From assembly GCA_036925085.1 (NCBI GenBank), contig JAUPFP010000133.1:62001-126000 (forward strand): a stretch of DNA of 64,000 bases, in the 5' to 3' direction. The position numbers and the translations under genes were made by a program. Origin of the DNA: Brachycybe producta. Its lineage: Eukaryota > Arthropoda > Diplopoda > Playtdesmida > Andrognathidae. The notes under the pieces are model-generated. The model saw only the letters and a list, made by a program, of their open reading frames with translations, had not been told where the DNA came from and ran no database searches. Positions 1 to 13,579 of this stretch are shown here, one piece after another (within the stretch, counting starts at the first letter, position 1; each line of letters opens with the position of its first letter).

Positions 1-408
1 AAAATTGGTTCTCTAATTAATCCGTACAAATGTTGAGTCAGGAATTTTAATAAAAAAAAGTCAAGACGGCAAAAAAGAAATTTCATTTAGCTAAATGACA
101 GTTATCTTGCTTGTCTTTATTCATTTGAATGATTTTTGAATTGTACGAAAGTCGGCTTGAGCATTAATAAACCTATTAACAGAATTCAGATTATGATTTA
201 CAAAGTGGACGTCCCATTTTTTTTAGAAGCAATAATAAGAAGGAAAATACTTTTGATAAAAAACTAAAAACTTAAGTAAAAAGATAAACTGCCATAAAAA
301 GTTGATTTTGGAGATATAATGATGAAAAAAAAAAAACTTTCAGAATTTTCGCCAACTATTCCAATTTCTATCATTTGAATATATTTTATGATTTTCTTCA
401 AAAAAGGT

Positions 409-691
409 TAGTGGTTCCCAACCACGGTTCCGCAAGCCCGTGTCCGGGGTTCCGCGAGAATTTGCAAAAACTTGCGAAAAATAGTTAATAGAAATAGGCA
501 ATAAATACTCTTGTAATATTTTATTCAAAAATATGAGTTCATTATTATTTATTAACCCTACTGCTTTACACGTCTATTTAGTAATTTACTCCTGTCGGAC
601 CTACAATGTGTCAGCCAGGTAGGTTTTCTCCAAGATTTTGACGAAATAATTCAAGGGTTCCTCCAAACTAAAAAAAGGTTGGGAATCACGG
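409..691. mobile_element. hAT-type MITE (CAGTGGTTCCCAACC family)
   Basis: The left end TAGTGGTTCCCAACC and right end GGTTGGGAATCAC are inverted copies of each other. Ends of the form CAGTGGTTCYCAACC are typical of hAT (Charlie-like) elements. It is about 283 bp with no coding capacity. No matching 8-bp target duplication is left, so the copy is old. Confidence 0.6.
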
Positions 692-3541
692 ATATACATT
701 ATATAAATTTATTGTGAAGGTGGCTCATCAATCATTAGTAAATTTAATAACACAATTAGGACAAAAATTTATAAAGTGAATGTTTGAATTTACATTGTAG
801 CTTGAAGTACTAGAATTATTAATATGTTGTTATGAAATACCTGTATTTCATGATGATATATTTTTAAAAAAATAAACTTTTTTTTTAAGTTTGAAGATTA
901 TCCATTTTTTTGTATTATTGCATCAACATTTGTGGTAAATAAAACTACCTTAACTGCTGATAATGATTTTTAAAGATGACGCTATGAATAGTACATGTAT
1001 TAGAAGAATCAGCCCTTTAGTTATCTACTCCTAAACCTACTCCTAAATGGAGGCAATCACTGCAAGCAAAAGTATCTAGTAAAATGTTAAAACATCATGT
1101 GGAAAAAAAAATTCAACGTTTGTTTGAAACTAGAATAGTAGGTTTTTTTATTACGATTAATCAATTGGTCATTTTAAAAATGATCAAAATTGAAGGGTTT
1201 ATTTTGCAAATAATTTTTAAATTCTTACAAGAAGTTTTTTTTAACTATTCTGGTTTCTAACTAAATTTTTTTTTTTTCTTAATGACTAATATTTAAATCT
1301 TTGTCTGCATTTAGCACATATACTTTTGAACCACCAAAGATCCTATGATATCTTACAACTTATTATAACAAACATGACTTTTTCTGATCCGATTTTTAAT
1401 AACTCTTATTAATTGCTTTATATTACAAATATTTTGTTCCAAACTTATGTTGTGGCACCTAATTATTATTATCAGTGTTGCCACATGAGTAAGCTCCAGT
1501 GAGCTTTTCTTATTTGCCCTCCATCCCTCCTCCCTCCCTCCTTATGGCCTAAAATGGTCCCTTTTGCTGCTCCAAGTCTCCAATCACCCCTTTTTCTTCT
1601 ATGTTATTAATATAAAAAAATGTAATGCATAATCTTGGCATTATCAGTGGCAGCTTTGAAAGCACACACATATATAGTATATACAAACAGGCAGACAGAA
1701 AGTTACCTTTATGCACATGTCTTATGTTACCTCCAAAGTGGAAAATCAATTATTCTTCAAAATTACTAGACATTGTGAAAAACCACGAATTTTGTTGAAC
1801 GCGTCTAGTAAATCTGCACAATAAAAATAGGTTTACACACTGTGTAGAATGCCTAAAACAACAAGCCAGTCTCAGTAATATTGTTACAGCTTTATGTAGA
1901 TTGCTCTGTTCTTTAAGGCATTTTACACATTGAATAAAACACCAATAAAGTCGCTGGAAACTTAAGGCTCAATTTCACGAGAGAAAAAAAAAACCTGGAA
2001 ATTTTAACTTCAACTTGAACCAATTGCAAAGCAGGGTTCCAACATAATAAACGTCTTTTTCTGTTGGAACCTTCTTGCTCAGAAGTTTAAGTTCAAGTGT
2101 TGTGTTATTTTCTTCTTAAATTTAGGTCGAAGTTTTCTTCTTCTTTTGAAAATTCCGACAAATTATATTAAAGCAAATTTTTATTTTTATTAGAGCAAAC
2201 AACTTAAAAAAATTCAGAAAACTCTTTTATTAACTAGAATAGGTTATGATTTTTTTTTTCAAAATAAATGTTTTACCACAATTTGAATAACCAGAAATGA
2301 ATTTCATGCAAAAAAAAAACTCATTTTTTTAAGATATCTTCCTAAAAAACATTAAATATTCTTTACCTACTATTCTAGTCTGTAAAACAATTAAGAATTT
2401 TTATGTCGATGTTATTTTCTGAAAAAAAACGTTTTCGTTACTTTTATTCACCTAAAAAAGCATTAAGGCGTTTTACTGTATCTACTTACAAACCTGGTTG
2501 TTCTGCACATTATCTAGTCATTGCACGAAATAATTGATTGTCTACATTGTCGGCAATATAATAAATATATATAAGCCTCGCCGGCTGAGTAAAAAAAATC
2601 TAATATATATTCAGTCTTTTACAGGAAAGTGGGTGGACAAATTTTATTTTATTTTAGATAATATGAAAATCTCTGTTATCCTCTTTTACTTTATTTGTTG
2701 TTAATAATACAACATATTCCTTTTTTACTGTAAGAATCTGTTTAGACCCTACTTTATGATTATGTATTAAAAGATTGTGGTCTTCAAGACTTATTTTTTA
2801 TATGAACTTTTTTTAAGTTACCTTTTAAAAGATTGTCATGAGAAAAACAAACTAAGGATGGAGGAGAGGGGTTGGTGTAAATATACCAGTAATGCCCGTT
2901 TATATTCTTTTTTCATCATTAATCAATGTAATATATAATTTATTGTCGTTTATATGCGTGTCAAATACTTTCTCATGGTTTTTGGGGGGGATTTTTAAGA
3001 TTTTTTAGGATTTTTTTTGGATAGATTTTTCTATTCTTTGTCGTCAGTTTTTCTTTCCTTTTAAAGCTAGACAATGTTTTTTTTTTGATTTTGATACTAT
3101 GGGATATATTACAATAATTTTTCACATTAAGTTTCTGCTTCGTGTGTTTTTCGGTATCTTAAGCTCGAATTTCTTAGGATTTTTTTTTCTCTTCCTCTTT
3201 TCTGTTGTTCAAAAAGGCCTTTTAAAAATTGGGTATAATATTATACAGTATATATATTTTATTTGAAAACAGCATGAAACTTGTTTTTCTTATGTCATCA
3301 TCAGAGGGAGGTCTATGTAATATAAAGGATGCGAGTGATGCTTCTTTTTTTTGTGTATATTATGTGTGTCTGTCTTTCTGTCACGTTTTAGATGACATAT
3401 CGCGCCATCTACTTGTAGGGCCCTACGTTTCCGCAATGTCTTGATTACTATGTGTTAAACTCTTGATGATTAATCTCTGTTCTTTTGACATGAGAAAAGC
3501 CTATTTAAGTTTTTCACGTTTATTGTCTGTTCTTATATATA
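692..3541. other. AT-rich DNA without recognised gene
   Basis: A/T-rich non-coding sequence with many homopolymer runs and a few one-arm repeat fragments. Short frames only. It could be intergenic or an upstream intron of the agrin gene. Confidence 0.6.
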
Positions 3542-3740
3542 TATGTTACTGTCAATCTGCGGAATCAGTCAATCTGCAGACTGCCTACTCAATCGGAAAA
3601 ACCACCAAACTACTGGCGAGTCTGCAAAATTCAACACATTTTAGGTGTTGAATTTTGCAGATTGACTAGCAGGTGGGTTGTTTTGCAGATTGCCTAGGCA
3701 GTCTGCAGATTGACTGATTCCGCAGATTGACAGTAACATA
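3542..3740. mobile_element. Long hairpin (foldback) element
   Basis: Two arms of about 95 bp pair almost completely. The outer arms begin TATGTTACTGTCAATCTGCGG and end with its complement at 3740. The centre (3629-3667) is a perfect palindrome around an AACACATTTTAGGTGTT loop. AATCTGC/GCAGATT motifs recur within the arms. It is probably a MITE; a TA target duplication is possible but ambiguous because the left flank is (TA)n. Confidence 0.7.
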
Positions 3741-4730
3741 CACAAGTATATCAAAAGAAGATTTTCGATTTCTATAAGTTTATTGCATTCTGGAATGTCC
3801 GTCCTTAACTCTTTTTTTTGTTACAGAGGGGTTGCCATTCACAGTCAGTTTTTTCATTTATGTTTCAAAACGACCTGTGCGTCGTTTCTATGACAACTGT
3901 ACTAAACTAATTTCCTGCTCTTCCATCTAGCTGTCTCAATCCTTCTTCGTGATAAAAAAGGACAAAAACAATTGTCAATCCAGGGGAAGAACACACAGAC
4001 AGACAAGGGCACACAAACACACTCATATGGTATGCGAGCATTTAGTCCGATTTCATCTCAACCTATTCTATCTCGTATCACCAAAGGTCTAGTGCTCGGC
4101 AGACCACCCCTTGGAATTTTTCACTTTTACCATTTTCTCCAATGTTATACATGTACTAGCAATAGAATTTCATATGGTTTTTTACAGTATGCCCTCAGTT
4201 GTAGCTATCAACTTGTTCAGTCCTCAGTGGAATAACGTCACATAAAATAAGGTTTTTATCCTGATATTATGCCAAATATACCATGTGGGCACTTGATCGA
4301 ACCTAACCTCGAACCCTAACCCCCAGAAAAGAATTTTACATGAGCTGCTGAGCACCTCTGAAGTTCTTAAAATGTCGGCATATATGTATTGTATGCGCAC
4401 CTATGCACAGGTGGAGGCTATCCATACTTTTAAGGAATGGAGTTGGAGTATGGAAAATCTAGTCTCATGCACGCTCGGCTTTGACCAGTTAACTGGAATC
4501 CACTTCATGAGGAAAGCTTTATTTTCTCGCACTAGCAGTTATTTGTAGGGTTAACTGGTATCCAGGGCAATACGTGGGATAATTGTCCAAGGTGACAAAA
4601 AAAAGTGCAAATGAATGTATAAAAATTGCCAAAATAAATAAAATAGGAACTACTGACTGTATCATACATTAATTGTTTACAAAAGGGAAACACTGATGGT
4701 ATTGCTATTGAGAATGTTGCCACTAATATG

Positions 4731-4788
<58 letters not shown>

Positions 4789-7700
4789 TGTGTATTGCAA
4801 AAGATGTTGTGCTACACTTCTTGTAAGTACAGTTCAATTGTACAGTACTACATTTTTTTTCTGTTGTGCAGCTTTGGTAGCAGTATTCAACACATTATTG
4901 TAAAGCGTAGTGCAGTGCCACACATCATCGCTTGCAACTAGCAAACATTATATTTGTCTTGATGACTGTGGGACAGTTAATTTAATGTTGTTGAAAACAA
5001 TAGAAAAAAACTACTTTGAATGTTGGACTACAATGATGCTATTGTGTTGTTGCTAACATGAATATTATTTGTGATCATGGTTACACTAATACAGATAATT
5101 TAATTATTGATAACTGTGATGACGCTTCAAAGTGTTCAGTAATGTCTTCATTTTCAGATTATCAGATTATCTTTTGTATAAAAAATATGGTGGATATATC
5201 AAAAGTTAACATTTCTCTAATTAAATATTCTAAATTTTGAATAAATTCCCTTTCAGTTGTATTTTACAGATTGCTTCTATCTTATATAGAAATGAAGTTA
5301 TTAAAAATTGAAACTGCACAAGAACTTTATTAATACCATGTATATTTGTATATTTGTCATACTGTACGTACATTTATTATATATACATTAGTATACATGT
5401 ATACTATGGACAAAATTTTAGGGTTAATTTTGCAGATTTAACCTGCACAGCCGCTTATTAGGTAGTTGGGCTGAATCTCAACAATTACACAATGTAAAAA
5501 TATATAAAACCTTCATGTATAAAAGTAGCTGATTTTTCACTGACGATTGCATACGCAAACTGAAATGTACTCAACGTGACAAATACAATTTTTTGGTGTT
5601 TTACACATTTATATTTAAAATAAATAAATGTATTTCTTGTGAATTTCTTGTAAAAAAATGTACAAAAAAAACAACAACAACTGAATTTCTAAAGTGCATT
5701 TAGTTTTACAGTTTACACCATTTTCTTCCCAGGACAGTGCATTAGAGATATAGGGCAAAGTGTATTTTCAGTAGTGTCCACCTCTTGTTTTTTATTGTTT
5801 GTATTGGTTTTTTAGACCATAAGAGAAAATCACTTACGATTTCTTTTCCATTATCGGAAAACTCTGAACTTGCCGCAGGGCTTACAATTTGTCAGTGTTT
5901 TGATTTTGGATGTATTGAAGCATACAAGAATATATAGACAAGAATACATATATACATATATATAGATGTATATGTATCTGTTTAATATTACACATACACA
6001 TATACTGTACATTTATATAATATACATCCATACATATTCTAGCTGTGCGTTTTGGTCATATTACAATGTTGATATTGTTAGATCCCAAAGCAGGGTGGTA
6101 GTCATTTAATTCATGATTTTCAAACCACTTCATTTACATCATCATTTTTGCAGTTTGTTTCGTCAAATGTTGGTTCAAATATCCAATAAAGTTACTGGAA
6201 ATTTTACTGAGACCGTTTCATACTTTAATGTTTCACATAGTTTAAAAGGATAACATAACTTAATTCATATCTTAGTCTTAAAAATTAATACAAAAATATA
6301 TCATTTAAAACATTTATTAAAATGTGTAAGAATGTGAATGGTTGAAATCTATTTTAGGCTATTCTACAATTCAGGAACATCCTTTACGAAGAATTAACGA
6401 GTGTTTTAGCAACTAGAATTGTAAATGGAAGTGCGTAAGGGTGGTTTAATTTTCGTATCTTTAAAGATAAACTTTTTATGACAAGTTCAATTTCACCATT
6501 TTTGGTTTTCACTAAAAAGTTGGGGCGAAAATGAAAAAAAAATATTGCTTCTAAAACGCGAAAAACGCCTAGGTTTATTAACGTTTTATTTTCTAAAAAA
6601 AATCAATAAATCAGTCACCTTCTAAGTCTTAAAGTACGAACTTAATAAAATTAATACAGTTAATTTTTATTTTGAAGTTGTATGTTTTGAAGTCTTTTGT
6701 TCTTGTTGTTATCATTCACTTGATAATATTATTATAATTCGAATAAAATTGTGATGTTCTTTTCTGTCTACTGGACAAGTGGACGGGACACTGACCATTA
6801 GGCTCTTCTACAACTGAATTGATATCAGTCTCTTGAGAGGTGTGTGTGTTTTTAGCGACTTTGTGTATAATGTAGGTAGTTGCATCAGTGACCCTGAATG
6901 CTTTTTTTTTATCCATCTTGTTTTGGATCCCTGGGTCTTATTGAATTTTTCTCTGTTGAATAATGGATGGCAGCAAGTGTACTGCGATCGAAAATTGGAA
7001 GAAGAAGAAAAAAAAAAGGTAAAACTTAAGCTTTAAAGATTTTCCTGGTGGTAGAAGGGAGTAAAGAGAAAAAAAAAAGGTGGGGTTTTCTAGCTTAACG
7101 TTTAAGCTTGTGATACTAGTTTTCAAATATTGATGATTAGAGCGACTAGAATACATAAACTGATAAGAAAAAATAAGAAAAGACTGTAAACAGAATAACA
7201 TGTGATTATGTCCAGTTTGGAATATGTCACCCAAAGTCTGGAAAAAAACGTGACTTGAGATTCACAAAATAAAAGTCATGACGTATATGTTTTGAATGTG
7301 GGATGACATTTTTCAGACAGATCTTATTCAGCATGCGAAATGTTGAATCGTATTTTTTTTTTCCCAATGTATAACTCGCACAACTTAAAATTGGAGATGC
7401 AAAAAAGCTTTCTTTCTTTTCTATTTTTGTTCTCTGAGTTTCACTGCAGGTCACATATGTTTACAGTGATTGCCTCTCGTAAGGGGCAATATTGGCTCGT
7501 CAAATAATTGCAGCGACGTATAGGAAAATTTACAGGATGAGCTAGAAATCTGAAAACCGACCGTTGATTTACACGTTAAAGTTTCGTTTAAGCGATACGT
7601 ATTTGGTTTATTAGAAACAATTTTGAGAAGAAAAAAATGACTGCTTGTAACTAGAATGGCGTGTGAATCACAGGTACAAAGTATTTTCATAATTTTTGAA

Positions 7701-8730
7701 AATGTGATTTTTATTTCAATTTTTAAAAAAGAAAAAAAATGTATAGTTTTACTTTTATGTTTTACACTCAGTGATAAAAAAAATTTCTAAATTAAAACAC
7801 CCGTTAATAGTTGATTTCTAAAAGTATCAACATGTAAAATTTACATTATTTTAGTCTTATTCATTTAATAGTTTAATTTTTAAAGAAAAATTCACCTTTT
7901 TTCATTTTTATCAGTTAAATAATTAAAACAATTTCATGAGCAATTTTTAAAAATACTTCAAAATTAATTAGGCACTTGAAAAGAAGATTTAGACAATTTT
8001 TGTGGCATTTTTTTTAATAAATCGAAATTTAACATTTTTGTGGATTATTGAATCAATAAAACTAGTTCTTTGTTTTTTTTAAAAATTCAACATCTAACAT
8101 TAATACAGCATCATGAAAACGTTAATATTATTTTATTTACTTTTCTAATTTTTAATCAATCTACAAAAATTTAAAAAAAATTATATATTTGACTAAAAAG
8201 TTTAAATGATCAGTCTGCAATTTGCAATAAATGTGGGATTTAAGTCATTGATATCGGTTGTCTGTTGATCTAATCTAATTAACATATTTGTTTATGATTA
8301 AATAGAATTGTTTTAATTTTATAATAAAGAAGTTATTGTTCATATTAGAGTAGAGATCGAAAGACAATGTGTATTCATTATAATTGCTAATTTTAAACAT
8401 AGAATTCTCTGTTTTCATTTTTATTGACTTCAAATATGTCGAAATTCGGTTTAAACATGGTTTGTCATTTCGATTTCAGCCGGCCTCTGACCACATTATT
8501 TCCATCAGGTTTCTCTTGACTAATGCAATGTGTGTTTAGAATTTGAATAATTTTCGACTATGTGGTTCATCTATATAATCAGGTGATTCTTTATCGAAAT
8601 TTACTATGCAAATTTACATATCTAATACAAACTATATCAATCGGTTTCCTAATCAAACATTTAGGATTGTTTTTGTTGTGGAACTCTACTTTAAGCGTGT
8701 AAAAATTGTTGCTCGTCATTTGGTTCAAAA
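3741..8730. other. AT-rich DNA without recognised gene
   Basis: Apart from the (TA)n tract at 4734-4785 and a MITE fragment near 6405-6520, I see nothing supportable. The sequence AGCAGTTATTTGTAGGGTTAACTGG near 4533 recurs near 16980. Confidence 0.6.
4734..4785. repeat. (TA)n microsatellite
   Basis: About 26 uninterrupted TA units. Confidence 0.97.
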
Positions 8731-9141
8731 TTATATATATAATATCCCAGGTCTGTGGGTGTGTGTGGAGTAACAGAAACCATTGAAGCACGTCGGAATT
8801 TATATAAATTTGAATAAATGAACCGTTTTTTTCTCAAGGTCAACTATATGTTGAACTCTTCCTTTGGAAAGTGTAGAAGGGGAGAGAGAGAGAGAGAAAA
8901 GTGGGAGGGGTGAGGGGAAAAGGTTGGAAAGTGTAGAAGGGGAGAGAGAGAGAAAAGTGGGAGGGGGTGAGGGGAAAAGGTTGGAAAGTGTAGAAGGGGG
9001 AGAGAGAGAGAGAGAGAAAAAAAAGTGGGAGGGGGTGACTGAAATTGAAATGAAAGGAGTAAAAAAAGGAAAAAATGATGCGCATGCACACAATTGCCTG
9101 TGAATTTTGCTCCCGTCATTTATGACAGGTTACCCCACTAG
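8731..9141 (+). mobile_element. Helitron-like element H1 (non-autonomous, short subfamily)
   Basis: The element starts with a TATATATATAATATCCCAGG-type left end. It ends with a hairpin (CCCGTCATTTATGAC, one arm slightly mutated here), then TTACCCCACTAG, followed by T. A stem-loop about 10 nt before a 3' CTRR and insertion between A and T are Helitron hallmarks. It is 411 bp, encodes no protein, and contains a polypurine minisatellite. Its last base abuts the left end of H2. Confidence 0.78.
8866..9030. repeat. Polypurine minisatellite inside Helitron H1
   Basis: Three imperfect units of about 55 bp beginning GGTTGGAAAGTGTAGAAGG, each with a (GA)n core and a GTGGGAGG segment. Strong strand asymmetry (nearly all purine on the plus strand) makes a triplex or H-DNA structure possible. 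The other Helitron copies carry one unit. Confidence 0.85.
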
Positions 9142-9694
9142 TTATATATATAATATCCCAGGTCTGTGTATGTATGTGTGTGTGTTGTGGAGTAACTGTA
9201 CAAAACCATTGAAGCACGTCGGAATTTATATAAATTTAAATAAATGAAGAAATGAACAGCTTTTTTTTCTCAAGGTCAACTATATGTTGCACCCTTCCCA
9301 TCCAAGAACCCCCATGATATTAAATTGGAGAGGGGAAAAGGTTGGAAAGTGTAGAAGGGGGAGAGAGAGAAACGTGGAGGGTTGAAAAAGTGAGAGGGGG
9401 TGGCTGAAATTGAAATGCAAGCAGTAAAAAAAGAAACAAACGACGCGCATGATTACACCAGAGAAAATGAAAAGCTCATTTTCTCTTTCAAATATAAAAA
9501 GGGGAGGAAATGATAGTAGCAAAAGACCAGCATTAGACTTTCTTTTGCTCAGCTGTTTTATGAACGTCATCAATTTCTAATTGGTTTGTTACTTGGTCTG
9601 ACGTCATAAAAGGGCGGAGGAAAAGAAATTCTAAGGCAGGACACAATTGCCTGTGAATTTGGCTCCCGTCATTTATGACGGGTTACCCCACTAG
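9142..9694 (+). mobile_element. Helitron-like element H2 (non-autonomous, long subfamily)
   Basis: It begins directly after the CTAG of H1 and ends CCCGTCATTTATGACGGG + TTACCCCACTAG, then T. It is 553 bp. It shares the CACGTCGGAATTTATATAAA block and the polypurine tract with H1, and adds a foldback segment near the 3' end (about 9515-9652) holding TGACGTCA and AAAGGGCGGAG motifs. No Rep/helicase is encoded. Confidence 0.82.
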
Positions 9695-10735
9695 TACTTG
9701 AATATAAGTCTATCAAAAGTGGATATCTACAATTGTCCAAGTTAAAAAAGGGCCAAGTAGTTGTAGTTTCAAAATGTTTAAAGTAAATCAAAATATGCTT
9801 TATGTAATATTGTGACGTGCAGAAGTTCCAGATTTTTAGAAGTAACTTTTAAAATACGTTCAAGGTTTTTTAGAAACTGGAAGAGTGGGAAAAGCGAACT
9901 ATAGGATATTTTTTAAAACAAACTTTTATGGTACTGGTATGTTTAAATTTGACAATCTATTTTTAGTTAGTTTTTTTTGCGTGTGGGAACCAGTTCTAAA
10001 TGTTGTTTCTAATAATAAAATTCAAAGTAACCAGACTGAGAATATGATCTTTACCTGTATGTACCTATTACATAGAAATGGTATGTACTGTATATATTTA
10101 CAAGAAAATAATATTCTATTAAAAATAATACAATGTTGCTTTTAATATATTCTAAATTATTAGGTTTCAGATATCAACAAATAAAAGTATTGTTTAGCAA
10201 CTAACTGTATGTCTCATAGGGTTTTATTTACTACTATCTCATCAAATCGTAATAAGGAACCAAATTTAAAAAAAAACCATCTTGATATGAACTTTTTTGG
10301 GGGTATAATTTGATGATCTTTGATATCTCTAAAGCAATCCCAATTAAAACTTGGGTGCACTTCTAAGGTTTTCTAAATATAAATAATAATATTGAATAAA
10401 TTTTCGGTTTCAACTTTCAAGATAGATTATCTAAAACACGATTTTTTTTTCAATGTAAACTTTTCATTTCTATTTCTTTGTATATAGATATTATTATAGA
10501 CCCTATACCATTTTAGATATCCAGTATAATCCTATTATATATGCTAATTGTATGGTGCAGATGAATAGTAGTGAGAGCAACGTATGTTTAGCATTTGCTC
10601 ATGAGATTAATTTCATATTTATTATGTGAATTTGTCAAATAGTTTTATTTTTAATAATTTTGGTGCCAAGTGCATCGTTTAATTCTGCTTATTCCTCTTT
10701 TTTCTAATATTTTTTTTAAATATGAATAAATTATA

Positions 10736-10741
<6 letters not shown>

Positions 10742-10815
<74 letters not shown>
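10742..10815. repeat. (TA)n microsatellite
   Basis: About 36 uninterrupted TA units. Confidence 0.97.
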
Positions 10816-10817
<2 letters not shown>

Positions 10818-10979
10818 CTTTTGAAATGCTATTAATCTTTAATAATCCTAAACAACAACTAAATTCAAGTGTATTTTTCGTTCAGAAAGAAATGAAATAT
10901 AGAATTTAAAAATAGGAATATTATTATAACATCAGAGCCAACTCGCTTTTTATCATTGTTTAATAATAATGTTTTTGAA

Positions 10980-11055
10980 TTCTCTCTCTCTTTCTCTTTC
11001 TCTCTCTCTCTCTCTCTCTTTCTTTCTCTCTCTCTCTCTCTCTCTTTTTTTCTCT

Positions 11056-11099
<44 letters not shown>
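10980..11099. repeat. (TC)n tract
   Basis: Nearly pure polypyrimidine TC repeat with occasional TTT interruptions, about 120 bp. Confidence 0.95.
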
Positions 11100-11100
<1 letters not shown>

Positions 11101-12879
11101 TCTTTATCTCTTCCTTGTTTTGGAAATTTATCTCATTTTAAGTAGACTATGCCGTGATAATCAACGTATTGTTTCTATATGGGCCACTGTGTCTCGCCGT
11201 GTTTTTTTGTTTGTTTTTTGTTTGTTTTTTTCCAATTCAACACCAAAAACTCTCATTCTAACAGTATTAAGGGCAATTTTTGGCTCTCCATGTAGCTGTC
11301 AGCATGAGGATGGCTGAGTAGGTCACTATGAAAATAAGGCCCAAATACAATTAGATTTGGCACTAGGAAGTTATACTTTTGAACCCTCTGAGAATGGCTC
11401 CAAAATATAGTATTCAGACTACAAACAGAATCGAATACTGCGATTGTAAATACGTCATCCAAGCAGTATTGAAGGCACTACTGTGTACAGACGTCCAGTT
11501 TCAATCCGTTTTGCAGCATACTTTGTTAGTTAGAGCGCCATTGATGAAAATAAACCACGTTAATAAATACCATGTTAAATTTGAGTTTTGGTTGGTTTTT
11601 TAACTGAATCGGCTTAACTCAACTTGTTTGCGAAGCATGATGGGTGTATGCACATAGCTTAATCCAGTATTGAATCCACCTCAGGATGTGGACTAGCAAT
11701 TCCAGGATTGAATACTGGATTGGTCTGCGTTCAGATACAATACACTGTTGAGTAGGATAATCAACAACGTACTAAGTGCCAGTCTGAACACAGTAATAGT
11801 CTACATTGTACATTCTACATGCGTTTTAATGGGTGTCATTAAACCCTGTTGTTGAAACCCTGCTTAGAAGGGTTAAAATTAAAATTACAAGCCTCAAGTT
11901 TCCTTCCTGGATTTTGGCTTAAGACACACAACTGGAAAAATGTTGGTTTGGTCACCAAATTTTGGCAATTTTAAAACAATTTTATGATAAACTCGAAAGG
12001 TGATAGTAAATGAATATCACATGTTATATATTTGAATATCGCATTTTATTACATTTACATGTTATTACACTTTTACAATTTGCAATGGCTTCTTCTTATA
12101 ATACGTGTTAATTCATTTACTCTTCTAATTTTCTAAATACTTTCAGTTTTGCCTTAAAGTTGTTTTGTAATTATTTTTGGTGAGAACTAAAGGGTAGCTG
12201 TAGAATCTTTTTTGAGTGAGCCGTAAGTAAGCCTTGTGAGCCACAGATTGAATATCACTTTTATATAAAAATAAAAGGGAGCTGCTTTTTTGAAACCTAT
12301 AGGTATTATATAATAATGATAATAACAACAACGATAGAACATCGTTTTCGAACATTAATTTTCTTTGGACTGACATTTAACCGGCATCTATCTCATTGTC
12401 GTTTTATTGTTATGAAAAAAAAATTTTTTTTCCATTAACAAGTTTTGAAGTTTTTGGAAAGAACATTTGTTTTCGCCTCCTGAGACAGGAAGTAGATAAA
12501 TATAATTCTTATCGGCGGTTATCCAGTATGTGTATGTGTTCGGCCTGTGTGTGTGTGTGTGTTTTTCTGTGTACTTGCAAAACTTTTTTTTTTCCTTTTC
12601 AAATATATACGAAGAAAAATCTCATTAGCTCAAACTACCTTATATAGTAGCTATCTCTCGTACATCTACCATGTAACGAACTAATATTTCCATTAGTCGT
12701 TTATGTATTATCCAAGATTTTCATCCTTTTAGTTAATTATGTTTGAACTTGGCCAATGAAAGTGCTGAAAATCAGGTGTTGTAGGTTTATAAGATCTAAG
12801 TAAAAAGTGAGCCAGAAATTAAAATACTTTCATCTGGAAATAAATAATTTATTTTCAACTATAATTATGACCCAAGTCT

Positions 12880-13500
12880 GTATAAAAGATTGCGTTAAAA
12901 CTATTGCCTATCAAGCATTGGTTCAGCTTCATCTTGAGTATTGCTGCAGTGTATGGAATCCTCACTCTGTCACACTCACTCAGTTGAAACGGTTCAGCAT
13001 AAGGCAGCTAGGTTTGTTTGTAGCAGGCACAAATTTACAGAGTGTCACTGAGATTCTGTCAGTGCTACAATGGCATAGTTTTTCACATTGCAGGGCTGAG
13101 ATAAGTTTGAAATTGTTTGGAAAAATTACACATGGTGATTGCCCTAAACCACAGTCCAGTGATATTCATAAAGCACACTATACATGGGCAGGGCTGACCA
13201 CTCTAGGAAAATTAGGGAGATTTTTGCTAGGACAGATTCATATTATTGGTCTTTTTTCCTAGAGTTATACTTATAAGACAAAGGAACTTTCTTCCTGAGG
13301 AAGTGGTGAATGGGGATAATTTTGTTTTGTGGGATTGACATTTGTATATTCATTTTGTTTTTTATATATGTGCATGTATAAGTGCTTGACAATGCTTAAT
13401 GCTGCATGTGGACTTTTATGTCCCTCTACCGTAAGCCTATTTGGCTGCTAGCAGAGTACTAATTGAGGTTGTAATTGTAATTGCACTTCATTCAACAGTA
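12880..13500 (+). pseudogene. 5'-truncated CR1/L2-like LINE, reverse transcriptase C-terminus
   Basis: The reading frame 12807-13262 contains VKTIAYQALVQLHLEYCCSVWNPH, then SVTEILSVLQWHSFSHCRAEISLKLFGKITHG. This is the conserved region just after the catalytic domain of CR1/L2/Jockey-type LINE reverse transcriptases (typical pattern: AYxxLVRPHLEYxxxVWxP ... LxxLxWxSLxxRR). A stop at 13260-13262 is followed in another frame by LPEEVVN, which normally lies in the same protein, so the copy is frameshifted. The 3' UTR runs to about 13500. Catalytic motifs and the endonuclease are absent. Confidence 0.75.
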
Positions 13501-13529
13501 TTATTACTTTTGAATGCACTGTGATATAA

Positions 13530-13569
13530 TAACTATAAAGTTTTTGAAAAAAAAAACTTTATAGTTAAC
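13530..13569. repeat. Short perfect hairpin
   Basis: TAACTATAAAGTTTTT and its complement AAAACTTTATAGTTA flank an A-rich loop. It lies between the LINE tail and the mariner-like MITE. Origin unknown. Confidence 0.6.
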
Positions 13570-13579
13570 TTATTATGTA

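Larger units (their letters stand above)
9695..12879. other. AT-rich DNA with simple repeats only
   Basis: Contains the (TA)n and (TC)n tracts. The rest has short frames lacking any family resemblance. Confidence 0.6.

Noticed and set aside
4532-4941. Frames with IYIYIY runs on both strands
   Set aside because: These are translations of the (TA)n microsatellite.
8866-9030. CRISPR-like repeat array
   Set aside because: The units abut without unique spacers, are low-complexity purine, and lie inside a eukaryotic Helitron.
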